The position numbers and the translations under genes were made by a program. From Eutypella sp. D-1 (lineage: Eukaryota; Ascomycota; Sordariomycetes; Xylariales; Diatrypaceae), in NCBI GenBank assembly GCA_023313575.1, contig JAJTTP010000004.1, positions 620,001-684,000 on the forward strand: a stretch of DNA of 64,000 nt, in the 5' to 3' direction. Below the pieces are notes generated by a model. The model was not told where the DNA came from. It did no database searches and saw only the letters and a list, made by a program, of their open reading frames with translations. Below are positions 1 to 12,422 of this stretch, piece by piece (the stretch's first letter is position 1; every line of letters begins with the position of its first letter).

Positions 1-442
1 CGGAGCCCATCGTGGACTGCGACGAAGATAACGATGAAGAGATATTGTGGCGGATTTGAGTAAGATCCGAAGCTGATGAAGAGGGTATCAGGTCAGGGAT
101 ATTAGCAGTGGAAGTAGTCCCTTGTGAAGTAGAGTTGCTAGGGCGGGGAAAGAGTGACAAGGTAGCTTCGTTGATCTTGTTAAGGAAATCCAGAAGGTTG
201 TCACTAGAAACTAATAGGGCTTGCTTCCGAGCTTTAGGGGTGTTGTCAGTTGATGATGGCTCAACACTGCTGCTGCTGCTGGAGCTGCAGGGAGGATTCT
301 TCTGATCTCTCAAGTCCTTGATTCCTCCCAGGAACTGCTCAGTCTTGGCCTGGATATAATCAAGGGAAGTACTAGAGGGGGAGGGGTTGCTATGCCTTGA
401 AGGCAGCAGCTCTAGCTGCGCCTTAGCTTGGGGTGATGACAT
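1..442 (-). CDS. Hypothetical protein, partial (runs off left edge)
   Basis: An ATG at 442 opens a frame that stays open to base 1, giving at least 147 residues with the C-terminus outside the window. The product is Ser/Thr/Pro-rich and low in complexity, with a Ser run around residues 50-56 and no recognised domain. There is a short helical-looking stretch (DNLLDFLNKINEATLSL). Such N-termini occur in fungal regulatory proteins and also in gag-like ORFs of retroelements, and I cannot tell which. The frame has no internal stop over 147 codons, which supports coding. An unseen splice site could alter the far end. Function unknown. Confidence 0.4.
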   Translation of the reverse strand, partial: MSSPQAKAQLELLPSRHSNPSPSSTSLDYIQAKTEQFLGGIKDLRDQKNPPCSSSSSSSVEPSSTDNTPKARKQALLVSSDNLLDFLNKINEATLSLFPRPSNSTSQGTTSTANIPDLIPSSSASDLTQIRHNISSSLSSSQSTMGS

Positions 443-1575
443 CGTGGGGTCCTAGTTTGTGGTGTTTTTATGCCGAGCTGTGCGCAAAACAGGGCAATCT
501 TGTGCAGGATGGCCAAAGTAGATTAGCACAACTTTGAATAAGCTTCCACAGGTAACCAAAGCGGAAACTGTTAGTTACACTATGGAGGATGGATGTCTAC
601 TGATAATCGTTGTGCATGGCAGATGAAAGATAAAGGGAGTATTGGTGTAGGATGATTGACAGATGCTCCTTTTTGGGGAGAAGACGTGAGAGAGCTCTTT
701 ATATAATCTGAATTTTTTGTTTTTCGTTTTGTGTGTAGAAGGTTTTGTGCGGTATGTACATTATCTCCAGGTACGTTATCGACTGCTTCATACATACTCG
801 CCCATCTTTACAGTACATTTTGAAGTACTAAGTACATATGGAAGGAGCACCGCTAGGGCTACCCAGCTGTTATTACATGTCAGAAACTGGATAACAATTA
901 CTGCAGGTGTATTCCAAGGTTATACATCTTAATATAGGTACTTACAGAGGTTCAACACAGGCAGCAAAGTAAATACTGTGCTACTTGTCAGAGCTTCTAG
1001 AGCAACTGAACATGATCTTCATCCAGACCCTCCCAAAAATATGGCAGTTAGCATATATAGCATGTTCTGATACCTACTTAGGTACATACAACAATGTAGC
1101 AGCCCTACAACTGGTGCCCTCCCTTGTCCATTGATCCTCAAGTTGCAAAAGCTATGTCATGATGCCACCGCCCTATCGATGTTTGCCTACGTTGACGGTC
1201 ATAAGAAACGGACTAAAATTAGGGGTAGTCGGCATAGAATCCCTATCACTGGGCCATAGGGAAGAAAGAATGTATAGAAGTTGGAGAGAGTTGGCGGTTC
1301 TAAGAGTTAATCTATGTATGTCTCCCCATGGTCATTCGCGATGAGGACGAGTTTATAGTACGGCCAGGCAACTTGAGATGCAGCATATAGCTATATGGAA
1401 ACGTAAACACCAAATTGGGTGATATATTTCCGGTTATTAAAAAGGTTTTTATTTCGGTCTTCGAACAGAAAACTCCTATTCTTCATACCCACTAATCCCC
1501 CTATAATTCCCCACTAATGACGAAACGTCCGTGCCCATCCACGATAAACGTCTAGACGTGAAACTATGCCATGAA
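443..1575. other. Intergenic, no supported gene
   Basis: About 1.1 kb between the edge ORF (5' side) and the 3' end of the DUF1996 gene. It contains AT-rich sequence and a few copies of the CTTAGGTAC-type motif near 940-1090 that recurs in other spacers of this window. Short open frames here lack codon bias and recognisable products. Confidence 0.6.
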
Positions 1576-2755
1576 TCAAGTGACGGGCATGCCACCAGGG
1601 AGCTCGGTGAGCCAGCCGTCGAGGTTCTCGTCCACGTCGGATTGCTTGGTGCACTGGTTTGATTGCTGAAGGCTCTGGACCTGGAGGGTGGGGCAGTTGA
1701 TGTTGTTGTTGAAGAGGTCGGAGTTGCAGTTGGCGTCCATGGCGCGCTGGAGGGCATTTCCCTTCCAGCCGAACACGTAGTCGCCGTGGATTCCATAGCC
1801 GGTGCGGTCGCCGAAGGACCAGACGAACGGCTGGCTGCCGTCGGCGGGCCAGTCGGCGCGGTTGTTGAACGGCCGCGTGTCCCAGTACGTCTCGTAGAAG
1901 ACCTGGGGAATCGTCACCGGGTGCGACGCCGGGCACGCGTTCCCGTTCGGATACGCCACGTGGCTCTGGTGGTCCGGGCTGTCGAGGTTCTTGCCGTCCC
2001 AGCACGTCGGGAACCGAATCGACACCATGATCCCCGCCGGGCACGGGCTCTTCGGGAAGTCCAGCGTCTGTCCGCCCCGCGTCATCGACGTCTGCAGACA
2101 CGTGTAGTCCAGGTACTTGTACTTTGCGTTGAGCTCTTGTGCCGACCGGAACGTCGGGTCCCCCACCGTCATCCGGAACCCGGGCTTGAACGCCGTCACC
2201 TTCCCGTTTGACAGGTAGTATACCGTCTGCCCGCCCTTCGCTTGAGTGTACCCTAACTCGTTGCCGAACGTGTTCAGCCGGTGGAACGTGCCGTTCCGAG
2301 CACTTTATGTCGGGTTCTCACGTTTAGCATCACGGCTATCGACTTCTGTCTAAAAATTTGGCATAAAGAGGATGTCTTACCGAAAGAAAACGGCGGCGGT
2401 CCAGTAGTTTGAGAGATCCTCGACCGGGGTGCAGGAAGTGCACGTTGCGGTGGTCGGAAGATCGTGGACGTTGGGGTCCATGGTCTGGTTGAAGGCATTG
2501 CCGCCAACGATCTGGTGAAGGTGAGGGGATGGGTTTGCGCCGGGGTTGACAAGCCTGGACAAGAAAGCAGCACGTTGTTAATGACGAAGATATCAACGAC
2601 CACCTCTTCGGCGGGGAATTCCGCAGTTGGCAGGCCAAACGAATGCTCACTTACGGGTCCAGACGCTCGACGACGAGCTGCGAGCAGGAGAAGCGCAGCG
2701 TCGCGGCATCGACGACGGCCGAGCCGGCCAGGAGAAGGAGAGACCCCCAATACAT
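1576..2755 (-). CDS. Secreted DUF1996 domain protein
   Basis: Three exons: 2755-2655, 2554-2381 and 2302-1576. Introns are 2654-2555 (GTAAGT..CAG) and 2380-2303 (GTAAGA..AAG), and the frame closes to 333 aa. Residues 1-17 form a signal peptide (MYWGSLLLLAGSAVVDA). The rest is a near full-length DUF1996 domain. Visible family hallmarks are the ERLDPLVNPG..HLHQIVGGNAF segment, TCTSC, the WTAAVFFRARNGTFHR region, and the C-terminal HGDYVFGWK block followed by a CNSD..NNINCP segment. DUF1996 proteins are extracellular or wall-associated fungal proteins of unsettled biochemical role. No WSC domain follows, so this is the short form. The first ATG in frame with the signal peptide was taken as start. 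Confidence 0.9.
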
Positions 2756-4602
2756 GTTGGACTCCTTCTTGTGCTCGTATGTGTCTCTGTGTCTCGGCTT
2801 CGACTTAAGTTAATCTTTGAGTTACTGCTTGAATGCTGCAGATCGTTACCGTTGGCTACGTCCTAGTGCGACCAGGTCTCGCAAGGGGTGGATGAGCGGC
2901 GGTAGGCCTTGATATTATACACCGGGTCAGCCACCCCTCCATCCTGTTCTCTGCCCTGTCAGCCCAAGCTTTCGACCCTTCCTCTCTCCCGAGGAAAGGT
3001 GGTCCATCGACCTCAATTGCCGACAGCCCAAGACCCATAAGACCAGATGCACATGTTTTCTCAGCCCCCTGGTCGACATCGGCCATATATAAGACCATGA
3101 CCGGCCGAGAAAAAGAGTTGAAAATTTGACTCGGGCCCAACCAACCAACCAGTCGTGCCATCTCCCAGCCTAGATCCAGATCGTCAGGGGAGAGGGAGGG
3201 TCACACCAGGAAATCAAGACCCAATCACGGGGCCCCTGTCTCTCCCCAGACGGTCACGTTTTCGCTTCTCGGAGGTTTACCTGGCGCTGTGGGGTGCGTC
3301 TGCAGGGGTCCGGATTCGTCCGTTCTTGTTGACGGATGGATATATAGGGCTGATATATTGCACCTCTTCGCGGATTTTATCCAGACTGCGCCTTTTTGAA
3401 TTTTGCCGGGAGGACTAGGGCGTTCGGCATCCCACGCAGCGGCCGGAAGGGGCGGTCTCCTCGACATGACGGCAGATGCCCAAAACAGAGACAGAGAAAC
3501 CGCGAGGAAGAGATGGTCTCCCTCTCGGTGCCGCTATATTTCTATTTTTAAAAGCGAACCTTTGAGATGGTCCTAACCTGGCCCTTTCTGCAGCCGACTC
3601 CCTGGAGAGGCGATTCGTAGGTGTAATGAAAACAGAGTGATAACCAACCTTGACAGTCTAGAAGATATGACGATGAACTATCTGGACTCTGGTCAACGCT
3701 AGCGATGGAGGCAAATAAAGTAGACGAGTGAGGAGTAAATACTTATCCGAGCATTACCTACAAGTGCTGTACAGAACCAACTGGAGACGAGTCTCCATGT
3801 ACAACCAACCCACTAACCGCCTGCGGGCGGCAGAAGCGTACCATCGCGAGACATACCTTATTTAACCCTGCCCTCCTCCCCATGCATCGTTGCCGATTCG
3901 GACCGAGAAACCACACATCCGAATAACATGCGCACGTGTATATCGACTATCATCAGAACTTACCCCCCTTGCGCATGTCTATAAATAGAGCTCTTGCGTG
4001 TTCGCCCATCCGGACATTGCAATAAACAAGTAGGTAGACGGGCATGTGGATATCCTCTGCACTAGACAAGACTTCGCAATATCAATTTGCAAAAGGTAGG
4101 TTCATTTTACAGTGGCGCGGAAAAGAAATCTTTCCGATGATATGAACATACATCAATGCGTAAGCTATGTACCCAAAGCAGAGAAAAAGCACACGGGTTC
4201 GCAGGCAATATATCGTATATATACGAAATCGGAACTTCTCATCTTTATTTCTCTGGTTCGTAGGCTGCATAATACACGCACCGATGGTCGAGTGTTCAAC
4301 GCGGCGGGCTTGAGCTCAACATGCGCAGAGCGTCTTGCCCGGATCCCCGTGCATCATGCCCCGACTTCGTCTCATCTCATCTGTCTGATGCCTGCCTCCA
4401 TAGATCTTGATTTTTATTTTTAAAGGAAGCAAAAGAGCCCCCGTACACCCCGACGTTCTCGTTCTCGACGGCGGCAGTATGATACCACGTGACATTAAAT
4501 CTAAAAGTATTCCGCATAAGCCCCAAGTGTATGTTATGATATGATATGTCGTCGGCTCGTCATTCAGCAGACAAACCCCCTTTTAACTAATCCCTCCAAG
4601 GT
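2756..4602. other. Intergenic, putative promoter region
   Basis: About 1.85 kb upstream of the DUF1996 gene and downstream of RFC1. On the + strand a good TATA box (TATAAATA, 3980-3987) has no convincing coding frame after it. The frames at 2856-3161 and 4112-4423 lack normal starts or bias. I see no RNA gene. Confidence 0.55.
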
Positions 4603-7600
4603 TTACTTCTTCGCTTTCTTAGGCCTGCCCCTCGCCTTAGATTTCTCATCCTCTTCCTCGTCATCGCCGGTCGTCTTGGCAGCGGTCTTCTTACCCGCCG
4701 CCGCCTTCTTCTTCGCTGCCGGCTTGGCCTTGGGCTTCTTGATGTACTTGTCCTTGCCTATGTCGTCGTCCTCGTCGGCGACCGGCTCGGCAGCTTCTAC
4801 GGCCTCGGCCTCGTCCTCGTCTTCGATGGCCTCCTCGAGATCCGGCTTCTCCCGCGACGCCTTCGCCGGCGCCACCACGCTGCTCGCCTTCATGAAGGGG
4901 ACCGGGTGGGTCATGGAGTTGTAGCTAGATGGGGTTAGCGACGGTGGACATTGGCAGGGAGTAAAAGGGAACATATAGAAATATAAAACAAGGGGTTTTT
5001 TTTCTTTGACTTACAGCCTGGTGAAGGTGCTCTTGGTTTGCGTATCGATGTTGACACGCTCCTCGTCCTGGGGACCCACGCCCAGCTCCTTAATCGAGTC
5101 GAAGTCCTCTCTCGTGAGGTAGTAGCTGTCCATGAGCTCGATCACCTCCTCGACGGCCTCCTTGCCCTCGTCGGCCAGCTTCTGGATCATCTGCGTCCAA
5201 AGCACCGGCAGGTACTGCTGACGGACCTCGTTGTGGTCGCCCGAGGACTTGAGGCGCATGTGCGAGTGGATCTCCCGGACGTACCTGCCCAGCTTGCCGT
5301 ACTTGCTGTTGTTGCCGAGCCAGGACGTGAAGTTCGAGCCCATCAGCTGTCCGGCAACGAAGCTGGACGGCCGTACCGTACTGAAGATCGCGTGGGTAGG
5401 CATTAGACTCCAATGTTGCTGCGGCCCGTGGATCATTCGATCGACCAGGTCGCCGTCACTGATACTCTCAGCCGCCTGGTCAACAAGCTCCAGGGCTTTC
5501 AGGTTCTGCTCGCGTTTGTTGTACTGCTTGCCATTTAGCGCCAGAGGCTTCGTTCGTAGGTAGTTCTCTTGTATCATCAAGTAGCTGAACTCGTGGTCGT
5601 TGAAGTACAGCTCAATCTTGTCGTTGAGGGTAGCTTTGCTTGCCGGGGTGAATAGTCCGCCAGCTAGCATCTTTTGGCAGATATCCCAAGGCTTCAGCAC
5701 AATAGACTTCTCCCAGGCCTTTGACATGTCCTTGCTCTGGCCATAATCCATCGAAGTTTGATCTAGCTTGATCGTGGAGAGCATGTTGACGATCTGTCGA
5801 ATATCGCGATTGCTTCCTTCGATGAGAGCATCGAGCACCTGCGGGGATAGCTTCAGCCCTTCACGATGGCATACCGTCATCATACGCGAGCGGATTTGGT
5901 CGATTGTTGGCCGCTGGAACTTCACGTCGAAGGTAACGAAGTCGAACGGCTTCATCTTTGGCAGCTTGCGCTCGTTGCAGATGAGAATTAGAGGCACTTC
6001 AGTCTTCTTGCAGAACTTGGCAAGGGCACCGACACCGCCACGATCACCCGCCGACATACCGTCCACCTCGTCCATGATGAGGACAAGCTTCTTCTTCTCC
6101 TTATCGACCTTCTTGCCATCACCAGCGAAGAAGCCGTGGAGAGAGGTGTTATTCATAACTTCGCTGACGCCAGCCTCCACCATCTTTTTGCTGCGTGTGT
6201 CACTCGCGTTGCTCTCCAGCACGTCGTAGCCCTCGAGCTTGGCAGCCAGGTGAGCCGCGGTGGTCTTGCCTATTCCAGGCGGGCCGGATATGATGATGGC
6301 TCGCGTTCCGCCCATGCCATCCGCTCCTCGCTTCTGGAAGTCGTATTTCTTGTGCTTGGGCCAGTTCCTTAGCCAGTTTTGAATCTTCTCGACTGAGGCC
6401 TTGTTGCCGCATATGTGGCTGGGTTGAGTCGGAGCGTATTTGACGGTCCAGAGCTGCGCCGTCGGAGCAGCGCCGGCGGGCGCAGGCTTCGTAGCGCCAC
6501 GAGCAGCAGCAGCTTTAGCAGCTTTGTCGGCTTCGGCCTTTCGAGCCTTCTCCTCTTTCTCCATCTCAGCGGCCTGCTTCTTGATCTTCTCTTCCTCCTC
6601 TTTCCGCTTTTGCCGCGCCTTCTCCGCGCCTTTCCCACTGCCACCTCCCGCAGGTAGGCGACGGATAAGCTCAAACAACCCCTCTTCATTGATAGTTTTG
6701 AGGCCGTGGTCTCGAATCTTAGCCAGTTTGCTGGGGCCTGCATCCTCTCCAAGCACTACGTAGCTCGTCTTGCTGCTAGGAGCTCCAGTGATCTTGCCAC
6801 CATAACGCTTGACTAGACCCTGGGCATCTTCACGCGAGACAGACATCAGCTGTCCAGTAAAGACGAACGTCAAACCAGCTAAGCAGTCGTCCTCTCCGAC
6901 GGGGAGCTCGGCGGTAGGATTTGGTGCGGGCCCAGAATTAGCACCGCCTGCCTGAGCTTTCCTCCAGTCGAATTTCGCATTCGGGTCCTTCGCCGGTGGC
7001 GTGGGGGGTCTAACCATGGGTATGTCATCCAGAATAGCCTGAACTTCTGCGCTTTCGGGTTCCTCGGGCTTCTTCTCTCGCGGCGCTCGCGGCTTCTTCG
7101 TAGCTGGCTTCTTACGGGGCGCTGGCTCGTCCTCCTCGTCGTCCGATTCGGGTTCAGGCGTCTTCCTCTTCTTAACCGAAGCGCTGGGCTTTGCCTTCTT
7201 TGCCGTCCGAGATGTAACAGGCTCGTCATCCTCATCTAATGGTGCAGTAGGTTTCGCCCTGGAAGCGACTCGTTTCGGCTTCGGCATGACTTCCTCCTCG
7301 CTCTCGTCATCAACGTAATCATCGTTTTTGCGCTTGTTGCGACCCCTAGCGTCGGCTGCAAAGATATCATCACCACCATCCTCATCATCATCCATAAAAG
7401 CGTCATCATCGTCGTCCTTATAAGTCTTGCGCGCAGTGGACGAACGAGCCTTGGAAGGTGTCGAAACAATATCTGGCTTTGTGGACTTCGCCTTATTTCG
7501 GGGACTTGAGCGTACTGCAACTTGCGGTTGCGGTTGAGATTTCGTTGCCTGCGATTTGGTGGGTTGAGGTTTAGGCTTGCTGGAGGCAAAGTACTCGCTA

Positions 7601-8006
7601 GCTGTAATAGCAGTCCCTTCATCTTCAGTCTTGCTATAACGTCGTTTAGCCATATATAAATCTTCCTGATTTTCAGAGGCCTTCGAACTTACGCTGCCTT
7701 CTTCTTCGGGGTCGAGCGAGTTGCTAACTTCTTCGGTCTTCGACATCCAAGTTAGCTTGAGGCTGAGGTTGACAAGCAGGCTCAAAGAACTCACTGGACT
7801 GGCTCTTCGTCGTCGCTATCTTCAAGTACCTTCCGACCCTCTATAATAATCCAGTCAGAACCAACCTCGACGACACTGTTTATTTATGAGAGGGGTACGC
7901 AATACGTACTGGTGCGACGCTTCGAGAGCTCTTCTTCGGCCTTCTTCGGAGCAGGCTTGGCAGGAGCTGCGCCGCCCTTTGGGCCAAAAAAGGAACGAAT
8001 ATCCAT
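4603..8006 (-). CDS. RFC1: Replication factor C subunit 1 (clamp loader large subunit)
   Basis: RFC1 is the large subunit of the nuclear RFC complex that loads PCNA at primer-template junctions. Four exons: 8006-7910, 7840-7795, 7723-5015 and 4924-4603, giving 1057 aa. The N-terminus MDIRSFFGPK resembles the PIP-box start of RFC1 proteins. A long acidic/basic disordered region follows. A BRCT domain lies at about residues 324-404 (FVFTGQ, ITGAPSSKTSYVV). The AAA+ module has Walker A GPPGIGKT at about 528-535 and Walker B LIMDEVDGM. The RFC1 C-terminal domain continues into exon 4 (LYNSMTHPVPFM) and a lysine-rich tail. Junctions restore the conserved reading. The acceptor of exon 3 (TTAG at 7727-7724) is the only one in that stretch giving an open frame. 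Divergent from uL16m. Confidence 0.95.
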
Positions 8007-8655
8007 TTTGCAAAATGGATATTAAACCGAGAAGAGCAATTCTTGTCGCTCCAAATTCCGCGGTGTCTTCGTTACTACTGTTGTTGGACTGACTACCCAA
8101 GATAATCCGGTGGTGGTGGTGGTTATAAGAGTTGTAAGCCTAAGCCTAACCCTAAGCAAAGTGAAATACGTAGTGGAATTAGGGATTAGGGAAGACGCGT
8201 TTATAACGCGATGTCATTGTTAGATCCCTGCTAATCAATTAAGCCGACTTGTACCCAATTAAGCTTCTGCACGGACCATTTTAAGTCACCTGCAGGCAGC
8301 ACCTATGTACTTTGTACTTGCTCTAGGCATTCTCTGCCTGCCTGTTCTTGCGGCCTGTCTGCCTGTCTGCCTGCTTTCAGGGTTAGCTCTCTGAAGCTGG
8401 AATTCTGATTGGTTAGAGATTGAAAGGGGAATTGACGGCTGGCAACTAAGAACTTGCGGGCCGGTTCCTGAAAACGCCGAGTCTTGTAGGTAATAGTAGA
8501 TAGGGACCCGCTAAAATACTGATAGACTCGGGAAGCTAAGTAGATTTCTCGATACCTGCTACATTGTCTGAGGTACATACACGTATTCGAGATATGAGAC
8601 GACCGCGATAAGTCAAAAGCAGAGTGCATACCTTGACAGGCCAGTCAATTTCACG
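8007..8655. promoter_or_regulatory. Shared divergent promoter region RFC1 / uL16m
   Basis: These 649 bp separate two head-to-head genes. They hold a short degenerate telomere-like run (CCTAAGCCTAACCCTAAG, about 8137-8155) and a run of CTGCCTGT-type repeats (about 8333-8373). No TATA box is obvious on either side, which suits housekeeping genes. Promoter function is inferred from position only. Confidence 0.45.
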
Positions 8656-9569
8656 ATGCGGTGTAGCACGTCTCCCAGCTTGCTGGGAGCATTCCGCTCT
8701 CTCAGAATATCCTCCTCCGCCGCACCGACGCCGTCGATAATACCATCACTCTCGACGATCCCGCCACCCCACAATGTACGGGCGCCGCAGAACGTGCGCA
8801 TGTTCTCCGCGACGGCGACCTTGGCCGGCAATTGGCTCGAGCCCAACATAGATCGCAAGCGGAAGATGATGAAGGGACGGGTGCGATGTCCGACCGGCGG
8901 CTCCACGAAGGGCACCACCATCATGTGGGGGGACTACGGCCTGCGCATGATCGACCACCACCGGAGAATCAGCGCCCAGCAGTTGAAGATCGCCGAGGAC
9001 ACCATCAAGCAGCGCCTACGTGGAGAGAAGTACCGTCTTTACAAGAGAATATGCTGCAATATCGGAGTCTTCGTGAGCGGTAATGAGGTCCGTATTTTAC
9101 CCCCCCCCCCCCGGCTGCTGCCAGCACACTCCGGCGTCTCTCGCGCTTCCACTCGAGACGGAGCTGACGAACTATGAATAGATGCGTATGGGCAAGGGAA
9201 AGGGTAGCTTCGACCACTGGGCAGCGAGAGTGGCCGTGAACCAGATCGCTTTAGAGTTGCGAGGAATGGTGCACGAGCAGGTTGTGCGGGATGCATTCAG
9301 ACTAGCTGGTAACAAACTACCAGGTGAGTCACCCCCATTCCCCCTTTCTATCCGTTGGGTATGTCAGAATGTCAACTAAACTACGACTAGGACAATGGCA
9401 ATTCGTGAAGAAGGGAGCGCCCCCTATCGTGGGAATCACTAAGCTTGAGGGCGTGACTCTGGAGGAGCTGAAGCGCCCGAGGCGCAAGATCGCTGGCGAG
9501 ACTGTTAAGGCTACCCCGCCTCCGTCATCAGAATCGGAGGGACCACGTGCACCCCTGGACATGCCATAG
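8656..9569 (+). CDS. MRPL16: Mitochondrial large-subunit ribosomal protein uL16m
   Basis: Component of the mitochondrial 54S/large subunit near the peptidyl-transferase centre. Exons 8656-9087, 9182-9323 and 9391-9569 give 250 aa. The first about 50 residues are Ser/Ala/Arg-rich, as in a mitochondrial presequence. The uL16 core is clear: [45 protein letters not shown]. Exon 2 supplies [15 protein letters not shown]. Exon 3 supplies the C-terminal KKGAPP segment. Intron 1 (9088-9181) has a non-consensus GTCCGT donor and contains a run of 13 C (9100-9112). Intron 2 (9324-9390) has GTGAGT. The start is the first in-frame ATG. Confidence 0.93.
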
Positions 9570-10243
9570 ACCAGAGTCGATCCTCCCCAGTTCACTGTAC
9601 GATATAGACCATGTACATATGTATTGATGAATGCAACTTGCGGTGCTCCAGGGGCACATCCATACAGAGATGGGTTACTGTCTTCGGGCGCCAAAACTAC
9701 AGACACGCTGGATTGTCACTATTTAGTTGATATGGAGTCGGTACGAGTCTATATAACCTCTATACTTCAAGGTTTCTCTCACAAGTGTGGTCCACTGTCA
9801 GCATATTGCATAAATGTTGAATAAGGAAGTTTACTCAAGACTTCAGAGTCGCGCCTTCCGAACAACTAGGCTAATGGGTGTCACGACCACAGATGCACCT
9901 ACCTTCCTATATCTCGACTGATGTCATTATCAGTCAATCAATAGATACTACCTAGGTAGGTCTAAACTGAAATCCCCGGGATCTTTGCATGGTCATATCG
10001 GGGGTTTATGGTATTTCTCCACATGCGAAACTCTTCCTGCTCCTAGCGGATTAGGTAGACGGGCACCTGGGTAGTGACCGAAGCTATTCCATCGTGACTT
10101 GTGCTGGCTCCTATTTTTTCTGATCTATTTCCTAGTCGACTCAATTAATGATCACGTTCATGTTTTTTCTTTACCGTATGAGAACCTACCTGGGTAGTAG
10201 GTACGATATGCTTTGAGACGTTACGGGGACGGCGATTCCTGAC
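9570..10243. other. Intergenic
   Basis: About 670 bp between uL16m and the next tandem gene. It carries scattered CCTAGGTAGG / ACCTGGGTAG motifs (9950-9962, 10060-10075, 10188-10203) of the family concentrated at 20.4 kb. No gene seen. Confidence 0.6.
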
Positions 10244-12109
10244 ATGGACGATCTCGTTGAGTTTCACCTCGAAACATTCAACCTGACTAGTAAGGAATCC
10301 GGCTCGTCACTTTCTGTCACATCGATCGGCTTCATATCCAATTTCCCAGTTTGCCTTCAGAGAGATCATGTCGATATATATCAGTTAGTTCAGTCCGGTG
10401 ACTTATGGCTGCTCTCACCCGGCTTTAGCCAATTGGAAGTTACTGTCATCATCGATGGTGAACCTGTGGGCGAGATCGGGCCAGAGACCAGGTTCCTAGA
10501 AAATATAGCTGAGTCTGTTTGCCAGTGCTTGGTATGAACTATCCACCTTGCAGCGATGGACCTTATGATTGACCTTTGTGTTAGGCATGGAAGAGGTTAG
10601 GTCTGAATATCGTGCTTCACGACGTTCAATACGAACCCCCTTATGGCGGTGCACCAAACTTGTACTTCAATATCCAGCACCCTGACAAATCCGCTGCGTT
10701 ACTCTCACCACCATACGCCTTGACAGCTCATCTCAAAGGGCTACAGTCTATATTTCATTTTCAGACTGAGGATTCGGACGACGCAATCGTCGTGACATCT
10801 AGATTTCGGGACGTACGCCCGACATATTCGGAAGCAGTAAATGATGAAGGAGAACAATCAGACTCAGGAGTTTTTGCGCAGCCCTTCACTAATTCACCTA
10901 ACCTAAAGGATGATCCCGATGACCCTTGCCTGGGTGATGATGGTGAGCTTGATGTTTGGAATGCAGACTCGGGTCCCATCCTATCAGACTTAGGCGAGCC
11001 ACATATAACCGAGATCAAAGACCAAGAAATGCGCGATCTTGCTGCACATCTCGTCGACACCGCTCTATACATCATGCTCGGACTTCCTAGACAGCGGAAG
11101 GGGCTACGACTTCTCAAGTTAGACAAGTTTCCGTCGTTGATCCAACTAGCGCCTGCTGTATGGAACACACATTATCTAAAGGTACGACCCTGAAATAAAA
11201 ATCTCTGTCTAATGTACTCATGTTGGATCCCAGGCAATGTGCAAGCACGTCAAGAGCTTTCCCATAATCTCCGAGGTTCTGACAAGGTTAGCGACAAAAG
11301 CACAGACTCCTGCCCTCAGAAAGAAAACAGGAGAGCTCCTGGAAGTACATCACCCTCGGGACGCTGGCGAAGACAGCCTCCAGAGCCAGCAAGCTGTCCG
11401 GCAGCGGCTCTGGCGACTCATGCACGCAAAGTTAAAACACCATGTTGGCACAGAGAAGTGTCCCAAAGACCTTCCTACTTCCGAGCCCCTGGAGTTTGCA
11501 GACACGGAGACAAATCTTCCTCCCTGTATCCAGGAATTCGACCCAGGCACAGGCGCTCCACTTGAGAGCTTTGAAAGCGACTTCCCGCAATCTAGTGTTG
11601 AATCTCCATTCACTTCCGACTGGCCCCTGCCGCTGCATTTGGCTGATGAATACATGGAAGATACGGACAACCGACCTCCTTTTGAGGCTGTATATTGTCA
11701 CGACGAAGATGTAGAGGGATACCTACCAGACTCATATGACAACGCATGGAACACAGATGACGACCACTGGGTGGCATATGAACTTGATATGGAGGGGTCC
11801 TTGGATGAGTTGTCTGATGAACTGCCTCGTTGCTATTGTAATGAACAGCCTACACAGCAGTTTGTCGCGAGCCTTAATTCATACACACCTGAGGTTATCG
11901 AACCCGAGCAAGTGTGGATTGACGATGACCCGCAGTGCCAGAAAACTATCGAACGATACAGCATAATGGATACTTATATGGGTGGCGAATTCCCTACGTC
12001 AGAAACAATTGGTCGTGAGGATGACCGTGGATTCCTTCCGTCCTGCTATTTCGACGACGCCGATCTCGACATGGATTTATATGTTGATGTAAGAGAGAAG
12101 GATATGTGA
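10244..12109 (+). CDS. Hypothetical acidic protein, 586 aa
   Basis: Not recognised. Exons 10244-10531, 10585-11181 and 11234-12109 join in frame through introns of 53 and 52 nt (GTATGA..TAG and GTACGA..CAG). The protein starts MDDLVEFHLETF. Residues about 1-300 look globular (alternating hydrophobic strands; AWKRLGLNIVLHDVQYEPPYGG). A helical part follows (LAAHLVDTALYIMLGLP; CKHVKSFPIISEVLTRL; VRQRLWRLMHAKLKHH). The last about 190 residues are very acidic and probably disordered, rich in Asp, Glu, Tyr and Pro. There is no signal peptide or TM segment, so it is probably nuclear or cytosolic (inference). The clean splicing and long open exons make it a real gene. Confidence 0.75.
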
Positions 12110-12422
12110 ATTATGGAACGCTGGTATCTATCAAGTGGTTATATATGACAAGGGGGTGAAATCACAAGCGAGGTCCTGCTCCATCCCAAAAAAAACCGGC
12201 AACTAGCTCGAACATTATCTACCGACGGTCGTCAAAAACGTTATTGATGGTCCAATATGACGGTCTATTTGTATCATCTCCCAGTATGCCTCCTACGCAC
12301 ACTCTCACCGTTGACCGTCCTGGTTCGGATCCACCAGCTCAGCATTCGAGTCGCACGTCTCGCCAGTCGCAACGCAAAGTTGAGATCGCTATTTAGTCAT
12401 GGCGTCGTTCGGTCGTGCCGCC
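12110..12422. other. Convergent 3' intergenic spacer
   Basis: 313 bp between the convergent 3' ends of the 586-aa protein gene and the small membrane protein gene. Contains an A9 run near 12187-12195. Nothing else seen. Confidence 0.6.

Noticed and set aside
1663..2211. 182-codon + frame over the DUF1996 gene
   Set aside because: Antisense shadow; Val/Arg-rich with no domain.
4112..4423. 103-codon + frame after a TATA box
   Set aside because: Starts with a non-ATG codon, lacks bias and domain; the TATA box alone does not support a gene.
7667..7695. GTAAGT..CAG pair of 27 nt inside RFC1 exon 3
   Set aside because: Too short for a fungal intron and in frame either way, so it is treated as coding.
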